Source of the DNA: Pycnococcus provasolii
Lineage: Eukaryota > Chlorophyta > Pseudoscourfieldiophyceae > Pseudoscourfieldiales
Reading direction: 5' to 3'
Assembly (NCBI GenBank): GCA_049487715.1
Contig: CP150574.1
Coordinates: 1-64,000, forward strand
DNA length: 64,000 nt
Part shown: positions 1 through 10,531 of the stretch, one piece after another
Numbering within the stretch: position 1 is the first letter of the stretch
How the letters are laid out: every line of letters starts with the position of its first letter
The notes under the pieces: model-generated
What the model was told of the DNA's origin: nothing
What the model saw: only the letters and a program-made list of their open reading frames with translations
Database searches by the model: none
Position numbers and translations under genes: made by a program

Positions 1-252
1 TAACCCTAACCCTAACCCTAACCCTAACCCTAACCCTAACCCTAACCCTAACCCTAACCCTAACCCTAACCCTAACCCTAACCCTAACCCTAACCCTAAC
101 CCTAACCCTAACCCTAACCCTAACCCTAACCCTAACCCTAACCCTAACCCTAACCCTAACCCTAACCCTAATTGTAACCCTAATTGTAACCCTAACCCTA
201 ATTGTAACCCTAATTGTAACCCTAATTGTAACCCTAATTGTAACCCTAATTG
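1..252. repeat. Telomere, (CCCTAA)n with inner degenerate repeats
   Basis: Bases 1-171 are uninterrupted CCCTAA hexamers, so the G-rich strand is TTAGGG and this is the left physical end of a chromosome. From about 171 to 252 the hexamer TAACCC alternates with a variant TAATTG, giving 12-bp units, and the array then stops at ordinary sequence. Variant repeats on the centromere side of a perfect array are typical of old telomere that telomerase no longer rewrites. TTAGGG rather than TTTAGGG is uncommon in the green lineage. Confidence 0.98.
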
Positions 253-1856
253 CCAGGCTGGCAGTTTGACCCACATGTTGAAAAAAAAATTTCGCCTCCG
301 GTATGCGGCCGACCGTCGGCCAGCGTCGTGCAGAACGAAGCCAATAACAACAGCCATTTTTTTCACCCGCCGTTTCCAGCGATATCTTGTCATATCACCA
401 AGTAGCGCGGTAATGTTGTAGTAGGTAGGAGACCTTAAGGTGAATAGAGTACTTAAGGTAAAAAGGTTTGTTACTAGAATGAAAGTAAAAGGCAGAGGTA
501 AGGAAAAGGGGAAGGCCTAGGAGGCCTCTAAGAAGACTATGGAGCAAAGCATGAGGAATCCTGCTTTGCAACATGAGCCATTCAAAAGAGTGGAGTCCAA
601 TGGAATTGGTTGAGGTTTGGGACAGGTACGTGATGAAGCCATTTGCGCTTCTTTGTCGGATTTTCGTGTCTCGAGCCGCTTCACTTCCAGATATAACACA
701 TTGGAATGGACTCATGCTATTACGGGTAACCCTAACCCTAATACTGGTAATGGTTAACCCTACCTTTTTCTTTTTCTTTTTCTTCAAGTATCATGCCCGA
801 GTTCGACCATGAGGCGTACGGTAAACAGTTGCAAGAGCGATATAAAAAATTAGGCATGAAATTCTCTAGTTCTTTTGATTTAGTTTTGAATCCATCATGG
901 AAGAGAATGAACGCACGGTGCTTGTCTTCCCTCAGCGCGAGGCGTGCTCGTCGAACGTGAAGGGTGTGCTTGACGCTTTCGTCAATAGATAGCACGCATT
1001 CAGTGGAGGAGACGGTGAAGGAACTCGGCATACCCGCACACGTGGTGGCCTTGTACAACTTATCACTCAATTAAGTCCAAGATTACAAGTAACTAGATCT
1101 CAAATGACGGTCTCTAAGGTCCGTAACAGTACCACCTCCTTTCGGGGGGGCGTCGCTGCCCTCAGAAACGTCCAAACACTCAGTTTGCTTGACTCTCTAA
1201 ACAACGTGTCAGTAGTAGCACCGGAAGACGTGGGTTGTTCAGTGTTGTTCAGTGTTGTTGTTGGTGTGTCGTACATGGCAAGTACGCCGAAGACCAGAAT
1301 TGAGAATGAAGGTGAGAATGAAGGTGAGAATGAAGGTGAGAAATTTCTGCACATTATTCAACGACCTTCACGCGGAATCTTTGGTAGGGCCCGAGCTCGT
1401 AATTCGAGTCACTCATGTGCACTAAACAACGCTCGAAAACGTCACACGTCCGCGCTTCGACAAATAGTATAACGCTTTAGAGTCAAACACGGTAAAACTG
1501 AAGAGCCCGACCAACAATCCCGACCAAGTGCGCAACCGGGATCCCCAAAACCCCTCCTCGCCTCCGAAATAAATGCTCCAATGATGAACCCAAAACCAGC
1601 GACATGGAAACTTGTCTGTATGACACAAATGGTAGTTCGTGTGCTTCGTATTTAGTAGTGCTTAGTGTGTTACTTGTATTAATGTTGTGTTACAAGTAGT
1701 TATGTTACTTGCTATCTGTTAGGCACGCGCCGCAAGCCGCTCGCGCCTCGCTGTGTCGACCGCAATGACGCGATCCACCTGGGACTTCAAGCTCTCCTCG
1801 TAGCGCCTGTCCTCCAGGATGCTCAACGCCACGACGCCCGCCAACCGCTTCCAAGT
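253..1856. other. Gene-poor subtelomeric stretch
   Basis: No convincing gene was found. The stretch holds a short internal telomere-like patch near 725-740, a 12-bp unit repeated three times at 1302-1337, and a GTTGTTCAGT-type repeat near 1237-1260. Base composition is lower in GC than the genes that follow. At 1719-1856 on the minus strand, directly after the TOM5 stop and in its frame, 45 codons stay open and look protein-like (see findings). Confidence 0.6.
1302..1340. repeat. 12-bp x 3 minisatellite
   Basis: The unit GAGAATGAAGGT is repeated three times without error and followed by a partial fourth copy. It lies in the subtelomeric region and is not part of a recognisable gene. Confidence 0.85.
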
Positions 1857-2021
1857 TTAAATCGCCATGAGTTCTCCAAAAAAGCGCGAGAAGACGACGG
1901 TGGCGAGGAACATGCCCGCCGCCTTTGCGAGTCCCTTGTTCGCCTTCCACCTCTCCTCGTTCGTGAGTTCGTCCTTTGCCCACTGCTGCATCTCCGCGCA
2001 CCGTTCGCCTACACTGGACAT
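1857..2021 (-). CDS. TOM5: TOM5, small subunit of the mitochondrial outer-membrane import complex
   Basis: A 54-residue protein. It fits plant-type TOM5: an acidic N-terminal half with an E-E-R-W motif where plant TOM5 has (D/E)E+W, then a single hydrophobic tail segment containing AAGMF and ending GELMAI, matching the plant GDLMAI/GDLMGV end. TOM5 is a tail-anchored component of the TOM complex that helps pass preproteins from receptors to the TOM40 pore. The ATG at 2021 gives exactly the family length; longer upstream starts add Cys-rich sequence unlike any TOM5. It is the first gene from the telomere and diverges from GWD. The same frame stays open for 45 codons past the TAA stop. Confidence 0.85.
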   Translation of the reverse strand: MSSVGERCAEMQQWAKDELTNEERWKANKGLAKAAGMFLATVVFSRFFGELMAI

Positions 2022-2662
2022 GACGTGTTTTGTTGTGTTGTTTTCTGTGTCGGTGTTTGTGCGTGTTGGTATGAGCAAGAGTGTGTACTCGTGTGCGAAA
2101 CGGGAGCGATGATGCGAGCCTTGCGAGTGCTGAGAAGAAGGTCGAGGTCGGGGCGGCGGCGAGGCAAAAACGGAAAACCGGAGGCGGCGAGCGAGGCTGA
2201 GCGAGGGGAGCGATCGGAGAACCCCCAGATGCCAGAAAGGGGTGCCCCAAACCCCAAACCGAACAGGATCGGAGGAGCCTGCAAATATCTTGCCTTTGCC
2301 TCCTCTCCTACCCGGTAGGGTTTCGGAGGCATGTGCCATCACACTTCTTTCTTCCCCCCCGTTCCTTCCTTTTCTGTCGGAAGCACGTTCCCATGCGCTT
2401 CGAAGCAGTTCCGGATTCGCTTGTCTTTTGCACTTTCGACGACACGACTGCGTGCTGCACCACACCACGTCAGACGTGCTGCTCGGCGTGCCCCGGTGCA
2501 ACACGGGAAAAGTGGAAAGCACGCAACAAACCGGCCTCGACCCCACCAGGCAGGGCTCACCCTTCCCTTCCACTACGCACAACGCGTGCTGCGTGCACAG
2601 CAGACTGACTACCCTGCACACGCAAAGCAAAGCAAAGGGCGCAAAACACAAGAGGGCACATC
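2022..2662. promoter_or_regulatory. Divergent intergenic region, TOM5 / GWD
   Basis: A 641-bp space between two divergent start codons, so it must carry both promoters. It contains a C-rich CCCCAAACCCCAAA stretch near 2249 of the type that recurs in other divergent spaces of this window. No RNA gene or reliable ORF was seen. Confidence 0.55.
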
Positions 2663-5600
2663 ATGTCCGCCGTGGCTGCGAGCGCGTGTTCGCAGCAGCG
2701 ACGCTCGTTCGCTGTGAAGTCCTCGACAAGCTATCCAAAGAAAACCAACAGATCCCGCGTCATCCCTCGCGCGACGCTCACGCCGAGCACGTCTGAAGAG
2801 TACGGCATCGCGTGCACGTCGTACGAGGCGGACTACACGCTCGACCGCTACTCGCTCGTCGTCGAGGTGCTTGCGGAGGAGGGTGGAGCGCAGAGAATTC
2901 ACCTCAAAACCAACCACCCGTCCGACGAACTCTTGCTCCACTGGGGCGTCGAGGGTGGTGCGAAGCACGACGAGGGTTGGCACCTTCCCGCCGACAGGTG
3001 CAGGCCGAATGGTACCGTGTGCTACAAAGAACGCGCCCTGCAGTCGCCGTGGGGCAAGGAGGGCGACGGCACAAAGACGATCGTGCTTCGCTTCGATGGC
3101 GACGAACTATGCGCGCGCCTCGACTTTGTGATCAAGGATCGCGCCACCGGGCAGTGGTACGACCTGTCGGGAACCAACTGGTCCATTCCGCTCGACCTGG
3201 GGTGTGAGGGCACGGAGGAGTTTGTCGGACCGCCGCCGGAGCCACCGCAGGAGATGTGCGGCGTGTGGGCGTACCTTCGCTGGGAGGCGGCGGGATCGCC
3301 GGAGAGATCGCAGGAAGAGAGCCAGCGTGAGTACGTCAACGCGGTGAACGAGCTTCGAAGTCTGCTGGCTGCGGGCGTTCCGCTGAGTGAGCTCGAGACC
3401 ATTGCACGTGGCGAGGCACCTCTGCCACCACTTGGGCGTCCGCCGTCGTCGAGGCCGAAGGAGGTGAAGAAACCAGAGAAACCAGCAGCTTTGAAAACGG
3501 AGCTCCAAGTTACCCTCGATCCTATCGTGCCTTCAAAAGAGGTGGACGATGCCGCGGCAGAGGCGATAGCGGCAGCGCCACCGCCTCCGCCACCACCGCC
3601 GCCGCCGCCGCCACCGCCGCCGCCACCGCCGCCGCCACCACCACCTAAAACAAAGGCACCTGAGAAGAAGAAGGAGGCACCACCACCTGAGAAGAAGAAG
3701 AAGGAGGCACCACCACCTGAGAAGAAGAAGAAGGAGGCACCACCACCTGAGAAGAAGAAGGAGGAGGCACCACCACCAGCAGCAGCTCCGGAGGCTCCGA
3801 AGGCTGAGGCGCCACCACCTCCCCTCCTCCTCCTCCTCCTCCTCCGCCGCCGCCGCCGCCTCCGCCGCCTCCGCCGCAGGCGCCGCCGGCGCCGCCTGCG
3901 AAGGAGAAAAAGGAGGTGAAGGTTCCCGACGATCTCGTTGGCGTGATGGCGTACATTCTGTGGGAGCAGGCTGGCAAGCCCGACGGCGCCGACTTCGGCA
4001 CGTCGGCACGCGAAAAGCTCGAGGCTGAGATTCGCGCGGGCAAGACGATTGAACAGATTGAGCTCGAGCTGCGTGCGCCTCCATCCACGCAGTCTTCCGC
4101 GTCCATTTCGATCGACGATTCGCAGAAATCGAAGCCGCAGCCTGTGGATGCGCCACAACCCTCGGAGAATCTGCCCTCGATGGGATCTGTGGATTTTGGA
4201 CGAATCGACAACATCATTGCGCACCGCCGCGACGCGCTCACGCTCATCCGAAAGGCGAGCGACGTGCCGAACCTGACGCCTAGCATGAGCGAAAAGGTGT
4301 CACGGCCACTCGAGCCGCTCATCGACGCCGCTGCGAAGGATCCGAACGTGAAGTGGCGCCGCCGCTTCGGAATGAACGACGGAACAAGCCTCTTCGTTTC
4401 TGCGCGCGAGAACGAATCGTCGCCTGACGTGGCGGAACTGTTCATTGTGTCCGACAATCCCGAGAAGCTTGTCCTGCACTGGGGCAAGACTGGGGAGAAC
4501 GCCGACTGGACGTTGCCTCCGAAGGAAATCTGGCCCGCGGGATCGACGCAGCCGGAGACATCTGCCATTGCCGTGGAGTCGCCTTTCGTGCCGTATCCGG
4601 GTGACTTCATCGTTCCGTTGCAGGCAATCACGCTGTCCGTTCCGCTTAGCCTGAACATCGCCGCCATTCCGTTCGTGGTGCGATCGAACGACGAAACGCG
4701 CTGGTGGAAGGACGGCGCGCGCAACTTTGTCGTGCCAACGCGACTCAAGCAGGCCGAAGACGACGACTTGACGATGGTCGACGACGTGCTTCTGAACGAG
4801 CTCATCGAGGCTGAGAGCAGTGGCATGTGGACTCTGATGCACCGCTACAACAAGATTGCCGACCTGCTCGATTCCTCCCTCAGCGGCATGTACGGAAATG
4901 TCGACCATGCTCTCAGCAAGCTGTTCATCGTCATGCGCTACTCGTCTGTAAGGCAGCTGACGTGGCAGCGTAGCTACAACACGCAGCCGCGTATCCTGTC
5001 GGCGGCGCAGGAACGCTTGACGGGATCGCTCTCTTCCGCGCACGCGAACCTCAACATTAGCTCGTGGGCGAGCTACTTTGTGCGCAACATGCTCACGTGC
5101 GTCGGCCGCGGCGGTGATGGACAGCGCATCCGCGATCAGATTCTCGAGATTATGCACCGCAACCACATCAAGGAGGTGAAGGGAACGTGGATGGAAGAGT
5201 GGCACCAAAAGCTTCACAATAACACGACCCCGGACGACGTTCCCATCTGCGAGGCGTACATCGCGTTCCTGCGATCGGGTGGTGACAATGGTGTTTACTG
5301 GCGGCACCTAGCCGACAACGGCCTTTCTCGGGAAAGGCTCGAGTCGTACGATCGCGCCATTCGATGCGAGCCAGAATTCTTCGCCGACAAGGCTTCAGCG
5401 CTCATTGGCGAGTTCCAGGACTACCTCGCGGTACTCAAGAGCGTCCACAGCGCGGCAGAGCTCACCTCGGCAGTCAAGCTTGCCAACCAATTCCTTCCCA
5501 ACGAGGCGAAGGGCTACATCGGTTTCGTGCTCGCGCAGCGCGGATGCGCCGAGCCTCTGCCTCTCATGGAGGCTTGCGTCGAGGCGCGTTCCGTCATCGC

Positions 5601-7509
5601 GCCGCACATTCAGGGCAATCGTGAGTTGCTCTATCTCGACCTCGCTCTCGAGGCGGAGGTGCGCGGGTTCGCCGAGCGCGACGCGGGCAGCAGCGACCTC
5701 GGCGCGGCTCGCCTCGTTGCCCCGACCCTGCAGAATCTCTGCCTTTCCGTGGCTGACAACGAGGAGCTTTGCTACTGCCTGAACACGTGGACGACGCTTC
5801 CGTCAATCACGCAGGGCATTCGGCCATCGAAGGAGGAGGCGCTGCGCGCCGCGGCGGTGGTTGAGCGCGTTCGCAGAGCTCTTGGCACGGTGAGCGACGA
5901 GCTGTCTGGCCGACTTGCCAAGCCCGCGTCGATTCTCGGCAAGTCTCTCGGCGTCGACCCGTGGGCAAGCGACCTGTTTGCGGAGGAGATTGTTCGAGGA
6001 AGCCCCGCTTTCGCCGTGAGCCTTGTCCTAAGCCGCATTGAGCCGCTGCTTCGCTCAGCCGCCGACCTTGGGTCGTGGCAGATTGTGAGCCCCGCGAACA
6101 TCGTCGGGCGCGTGGTGGTTGCAAGTGGCCTTCACGAGGTGCAGGAGTTGGAATACGACGAGCCGACGATCGTGGCTTCGCGGCAGGTGACGGGCGAGGA
6201 GGAGATTCCCGTCGGGTGCGTTGGCGTGGTCACGTGCGACACCCCGGACATGCTCAGCCACGTCAGTGTGCGTGCGCGTAACGAGGGTGTGCTGCTTGCC
6301 ACGTGCCACGACGACGACCTGTTCGAGCAGATCGAGAAGCTCGCCGGTGGCGTGCTTCGCATGGAGACTTCGTCGGGGGGCGACGTCACGTACGAGACGG
6401 TTGACGAAGCTTCTCTCAAGGCGTCGTCCGGTGACCACGCGTCGCACGCAGCGGAGTCAAAGTCAAAGTTCGCAAAGCTCAAGGCACCCGAGTGGTGTGG
6501 CAGCTGGGTCGTGCAGATGGACGACTTTTTGGACGGAAGCAATGTAGGTGCCAAGAGCAAGAATCTCGCCAAGCTGCGAGGCCAGCTGCCAAGCGAGGTG
6601 ATCCTGCCGTCGAGTGCCACGGTGCCCTTCTCGTCGTTTGAGAATGTTCTCGAAGGAAACCGGGAAAATCATGCGCTGCGCGACCATCTGAAGAGGACGC
6701 TGGACTCGATTGAAAAGGGTACGTCACGCAGCTTGCAGGAGGAGCTGACGGAGTCGCGCGCGCTTGTCATGAAGGACCTGTACATCCCCAACCAGGCGTC
6801 CGATGCGATCCAGGAGGGTATCGAGAAAGCTGGCATCTCGTGGCCGGACGGCAAGGTGCGCTGGGAAGACGCGTCGACAGCGCTGAAGAGCGTGTGGGCA
6901 AGCAAGTTCAACGAGCGTGCATTCGTTTCCGCCCGTAAGGCTGGAATTAAGCAGGACTACGTTCGCATGGCTGTGTTGATTCAGGAGGTGGTTGACGCGC
7001 AGTACGCCTTTGTGATTCACACGGTGCATCCAACGACTCGCGCGCAGGAGATTTACGCCGAGATGGTTGTTGGCCTCGGCGAGACGCTCGTCGGCAACTA
7101 CGCCGGAAGCGCGTGGAGCTATGTCACGCCGAAGGACAGCACCTCTGACATTAGCATTGTGAGTTACCCGAGCAAATCCGTCGCGCTCACGACGCCGGCG
7201 AGCCTCATTTTCCGAAGCGACAGCAACGGCGAGGACCTTCCCGGCTACGCGGGTGCTGGCCTGTACGACAGCGTGCCAATGGACGAGCAGTCTACCGTTC
7301 CCGTGGACTACGTGACGGAGTGCAAGATGTACCAGGAGGAGGGGTATCGCAACAGCGTCATGTCTCAGGTGGCGTCACTTGGTGTGGAGATCGAGAAGGC
7401 GTTCGGTGGCGTTCCTCAGGACATTGAAGGTTGCATTACGCGAGACGGCCGAATTGTCGTCGTGCAGAGTCGGCCGATGGCTGGTTTCGAGCCAGAGGGG
7501 ACTGTGTGA
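2663..7509 (+). CDS. GWD1: Alpha-glucan, water dikinase (GWD), plastidic; one apparent frameshift
   Basis: Phosphorylates starch glucosyl residues using ATP, which opens the granule for degradation. About 1,615 residues once the shift is allowed for, against about 1,400 in plants. In order: transit-like N-terminus; first CBM45-type starch-binding module (LHWGV, residue about 92); a helical unit with AYLRWEAAG; a proline/lysine-rich linker; a second helical unit (AYILWEQAGKP); second CBM45 (LHWGK, about 604); phosphohistidine domain with SHVSVRARN, the catalytic His codon at 6259-6261; and a C-terminal nucleotide-binding domain with RSDSNGEDLPGYAG near 7212. The reading frame breaks in the proline linker at the C4 run 3821-3824: one more C restores proline codons and joins the halves. 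The ATG at 2663 gives a good transit peptide. Convergent with the amylase, 193 bp apart. Confidence 0.93.
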
Positions 7510-7702
7510 TGGTAGAGAAAGTGGAATCAAGAAGGGTGTGTGTAAACGCAACGAATGGGTGCCATTGAAAACCACAAATAAAGAAAAAACACATCAATCA
7601 ACATAAAAGGCAGCATAACCTTTACAAATTTTTCGCCTAACAGTTTTTTTTTAAATATAATTCTCTTCTTTTCTTTATTTTTTTTTCTTGTTAACATGTA
7701 GA

Positions 7703-10126
7703 TCATGCCCAACCTGATCCACCAGCGCTAGCCAATAATCCCGCGGACGACTCCGGGTCCATTCCATTTCCGTTCAACTCGCTCGCCGATCCAAATGTCC
7801 ACACTGCGTAGCCCGAGCCACTCACCTGGCAGAGCCAGCGCCCGTCAGGATCGTCCTCCTGTCCCGGCGGAGGTGGGATATTCGCAGAGTTGGGGCTCCA
7901 CTCTCCTGACCCAATCTTCATGCAGAGCTTTCCGTCAATGCACGCCGCGTACAGGTCTGCGGTGGTCTTCACCACCTTCACGGAACTCCTGTGCATAATC
8001 TTCAGTTCTCTGCGAAGCCTCATGAGATCCAAGATTGTCTCGCGCAGACCGCCACGCTCGTAGTGATCCCAGAACACGCACGGCGTTCCCGGGTGCGTGA
8101 GAATGTAAGCGTACCCTTCCCCGAGCTTGTAGTCTGGGAATGGCCAGTGCCCAAGCGTGGAACCCGTGTCGTGATTCTCGATGAATGTCACCGCGCGCGA
8201 CGGCCACATGCCGCACATTCCCGGCGGTCGCCCACGATCGTCAATCAAGCGCCAGTACTCGTTGCGAACGCACGCCTCCTGGAGGATTCCCTTCGTGGTG
8301 AAGTCGAACGCGCTTGCCGTTCCACCCGTGGCGTCGCACCAGTTCACGGTGCGCTGCCGATGATTGTCCTGGTTGTAGTCGAGCACGCCGTCCGTGTAGC
8401 TGCACGCGTCCCAGAACTCTCCAAACGCCATCAGCGGCGTCGACTCGTCGATGTACTCGCGCGTGTACTTCCCGGAATATCCCTTGACGAAGTCGAAGCG
8501 CCAACCGTCGTAACCCACGTTCTTCCGCATGTACTTGAGCCACTCTTTCAGGTCGTGGCGAATGCGATCCTGCGTGTGGTCGACGTTAGGCGCCGCGGAG
8601 TAGTCCTCGCCCGATCCCGGGGCGCCCCTCCCTCCAAACTCGTTGTTGTCGCACGTAATGGCAGATGCATCCCACGAAAGTCGCCCTCCGAACCTGTTCC
8701 AGCGTCCCTGCTCGTCCTGGTCCTGCGCACACCTGTGGTTGATGACGATGTCCGCAATGCTCTTAATCTTCAGCTCCTTCATCCGACGCAGAAGCGTTCG
8801 CAGCTCATCCTCCGATCCGTAGCGTGAGTTGAGGTTGTACAGGTCGCGCGGGAGGTACCCCTGCTCTGACACGGAGTCCGTCGAGGGCGGCAGCCATACG
8901 GCGGTGAATCCGTCGTCGTAGATCTCCGCCATGCGACGCGACAGCTCGTTGTACCATCCTCCCGAGGTCTTCCAGCTCTCCCAGTTGAAGCCCTGGAGGA
9001 TAATCTCGTGTCCATTTCCCGAAGCTGGTCCCGTGGACGTGCCTCCGCCGTCGGCAAAGCGCAGCTCCGCCCCTCCACCACGCTGAGCCGTCGGTTCTGC
9101 GGGCTCCGCCTGCATCGTGCTTCGCCGACTCGCGAGCGTAGCCTCCATCTCTGCCATCTTGCGCTCCAGCAGAGCGGAAGCCTCCTCGCAAGCCTGCATC
9201 TGCGATGAGGCGTCGACACCCTCCGCCACGGACGCAAGCTCGCGCTCCTTGATGACGAGCGCCGCGGCGGCGGACGACATTTCAGCCGCCGCCTGCTCGA
9301 GGCGAGATGCCGCCGTCTCATAGGTCGACGCGAGGTCCTCGGACATGAGCGAGCCTGCGCCACCCGCCACCGTTCCCTTCTTCTCCTTTTGCTTCTCGAA
9401 CATCGGGGACGTTGCACCGTAGATGAGCGGCATGGAGCTTTTGTTTGAAAGTGTCATGCACGTCGTGAGCACGTACTCGCGAACACCTTCCCAGACCGTC
9501 TCGGGCAGCTGCGTGCCGCTCTTCGAGGTGACGCGGAAGACGTCGAGCACGGTGCCGTCATCTGTGGTTTTGATCATCGCGTCGAGCACGGTAAGGTCAA
9601 GTGCAGAGAAAGCGCCGGTGACACTCACGAGCAGGCCACTTTGATCTTTCCCCTCGATCGTGACGACGGTGGCGGTACCGTCGCTTTCGTTGTCAAATTC
9701 GATGTTGATTCCACTGTCCGAGGCTGACTTGGATGATGGTGATGATGCGTTTTCGGAGGAGGAGGAGGAGGAGCTGGCATCCGACTTCTTCTTTCGTGCA
9801 GCTTGGCACGTCGTCAACGCGCGTGTCGAGCGTCTGCTGAATGATCTTGCTGCTGCTGTGCTTGACGACGACGGTGTCCCTCTTGTGCTGGCGACGGCAT
9901 TGTGGTGAGGATGGTGGTGGTTGTGATGAGGGTGAGGGTGAGGGTGAGGCGTTGCCGCATGGCTGTGTCTGTGGCTGTGAGGTGGGGGAGGTACTCCACG
10001 CCTCCCCAAGGGTGTGACGAGGGAGTGAGCAGAAGAGGAAGGCGCGTGGGACTGTGCCCTGTTATTTCTCATCAAAGGCGACGCGGAGGCACCCCCTGCC
10101 GGGGTGACTGCGCCGCCCGCCATCAT
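7703..10126 (-). CDS. Alpha-amylase (GH13) with N-terminal ACT domain
   Basis: Hydrolyses internal alpha-1,4 bonds of starch. 807 residues. Residues 1-110 are Ser/Pro/Arg-rich with a striking His run (HPHPHPHHNHHH), probably including a transit peptide. Residues about 150-225 form an ACT domain (VVTIEGKDQSGLL to a final strand), a fold that usually binds amino acids. A helical linker of about 100 residues leads to a plant-type GH13 barrel with all catalytic residues: region I IVINHR, nucleophile Asp in GWRFDF (about 545), acid/base Glu in FGEFW (about 570) and Asp in ENHDT (about 653). The start at 10126 was preferred because sequence upstream is a GA/CT-rich low-complexity tract. Plant plastid AMY3 carries CBM45 domains at this position, so the ACT domain is a distinct architecture. 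Confidence 0.9.
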   Translation of the reverse strand: MMAGGAVTPAGGASASPLMRNNRAQSHAPSSSAHSLVTPLGRRGVPPPPHSHRHSHAATPHPHPHPHHNHHHPHHNAVASTRGTPSSSSTAAARSFSRRSTRALTTCQAARKKKSDASSSSSSSENASSPSSKSASDSGINIEFDNESDGTATVVTIEGKDQSGLLVSVTGAFSALDLTVLDAMIKTTDDGTVLDVFRVTSKSGTQLPETVWEGVREYVLTTCMTLSNKSSMPLIYGATSPMFEKQKEKKGTVAGGAGSLMSEDLASTYETAASRLEQAAAEMSSAAAALVIKERELASVAEGVDASSQMQACEEASALLERKMAEMEATLASRRSTMQAEPAEPTAQRGGGAELRFADGGGTSTGPASGNGHEIILQGFNWESWKTSGGWYNELSRRMAEIYDDGFTAVWLPPSTDSVSEQGYLPRDLYNLNSRYGSEDELRTLLRRMKELKIKSIADIVINHRCAQDQDEQGRWNRFGGRLSWDASAITCDNNEFGGRGAPGSGEDYSAAPNVDHTQDRIRHDLKEWLKYMRKNVGYDGWRFDFVKGYSGKYTREYIDESTPLMAFGEFWDACSYTDGVLDYNQDNHRQRTVNWCDATGGTASAFDFTTKGILQEACVRNEYWRLIDDRGRPPGMCGMWPSRAVTFIENHDTGSTLGHWPFPDYKLGEGYAYILTHPGTPCVFWDHYERGGLRETILDLMRLRRELKIMHRSSVKVVKTTADLYAACIDGKLCMKIGSGEWSPNSANIPPPPGQEDDPDGRWLCQVSGSGYAVWTFGSASELNGNGMDPESSAGLLASAGGSGWA

Positions 10127-10531
10127 CGCGCCCCCCAAGACCGGATGACGGATGAGGAGGAGGAGGGAGAGGAGGGAGGAGGGAGGAGGGAGGAGGGAGG
10201 GAGGGAGGGGCCGGCCGGCGAGGACGGAAAGGGGAAGGGGAAGGAAAAGGGGAAGGGGAAGGACCTTCCACCAGCGGTGTGGAAGCGGGATCCCCCCTTC
10301 CCTTTCCTTGTTTCCCATCGCGACAGGGTTGTTGACCTCAGCGCGTCGGAGAGTGGATAAAAAGGGAAAACACAAAACATCGAGACCCTTAGGAAGGCCT
10401 GCATTTGCCCGGTCACCTAACTTCGTCTCAAAACCCCAAACAAATGCCAAACTCCTCGGTCCTCTGTCCTCAGTTCCTCCCCTCCTCCAACCCATCCACG
10501 CGGGGCAGGTTCTCTCCACTCCCCCACACCC
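10127..10531. promoter_or_regulatory. Divergent intergenic region, amylase / coiled-coil gene
   Basis: 405 bp between divergent ATGs. Bases about 10150-10265 are a purine-rich tract (GGAGGGA and GGGGAAGG repeats on the plus strand), a possible triplex or G-quadruplex former. No gene was seen. Confidence 0.5.

Noticed and set aside
1857-2651. 264-codon minus-strand ORF covering TOM5 and its upstream region
   Set aside because: Only the last 54 codons match a family (TOM5). The upstream part is Cys/Arg-rich, lies in the divergent promoter and would not suit a tail-anchored 54-residue protein.
3821-3824. Programmed -1 frameshift in GWD
   Set aside because: No slippery heptamer or downstream pseudoknot was evident, and the same type of lesion occurs in homopolymers of unrelated genes; sequence error is simpler.
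3022-4826. Long antisense ORFs over the GWD proline linker
   Set aside because: They translate the CCN repeats as poly-Gly or poly-Arg and have no independent evidence.
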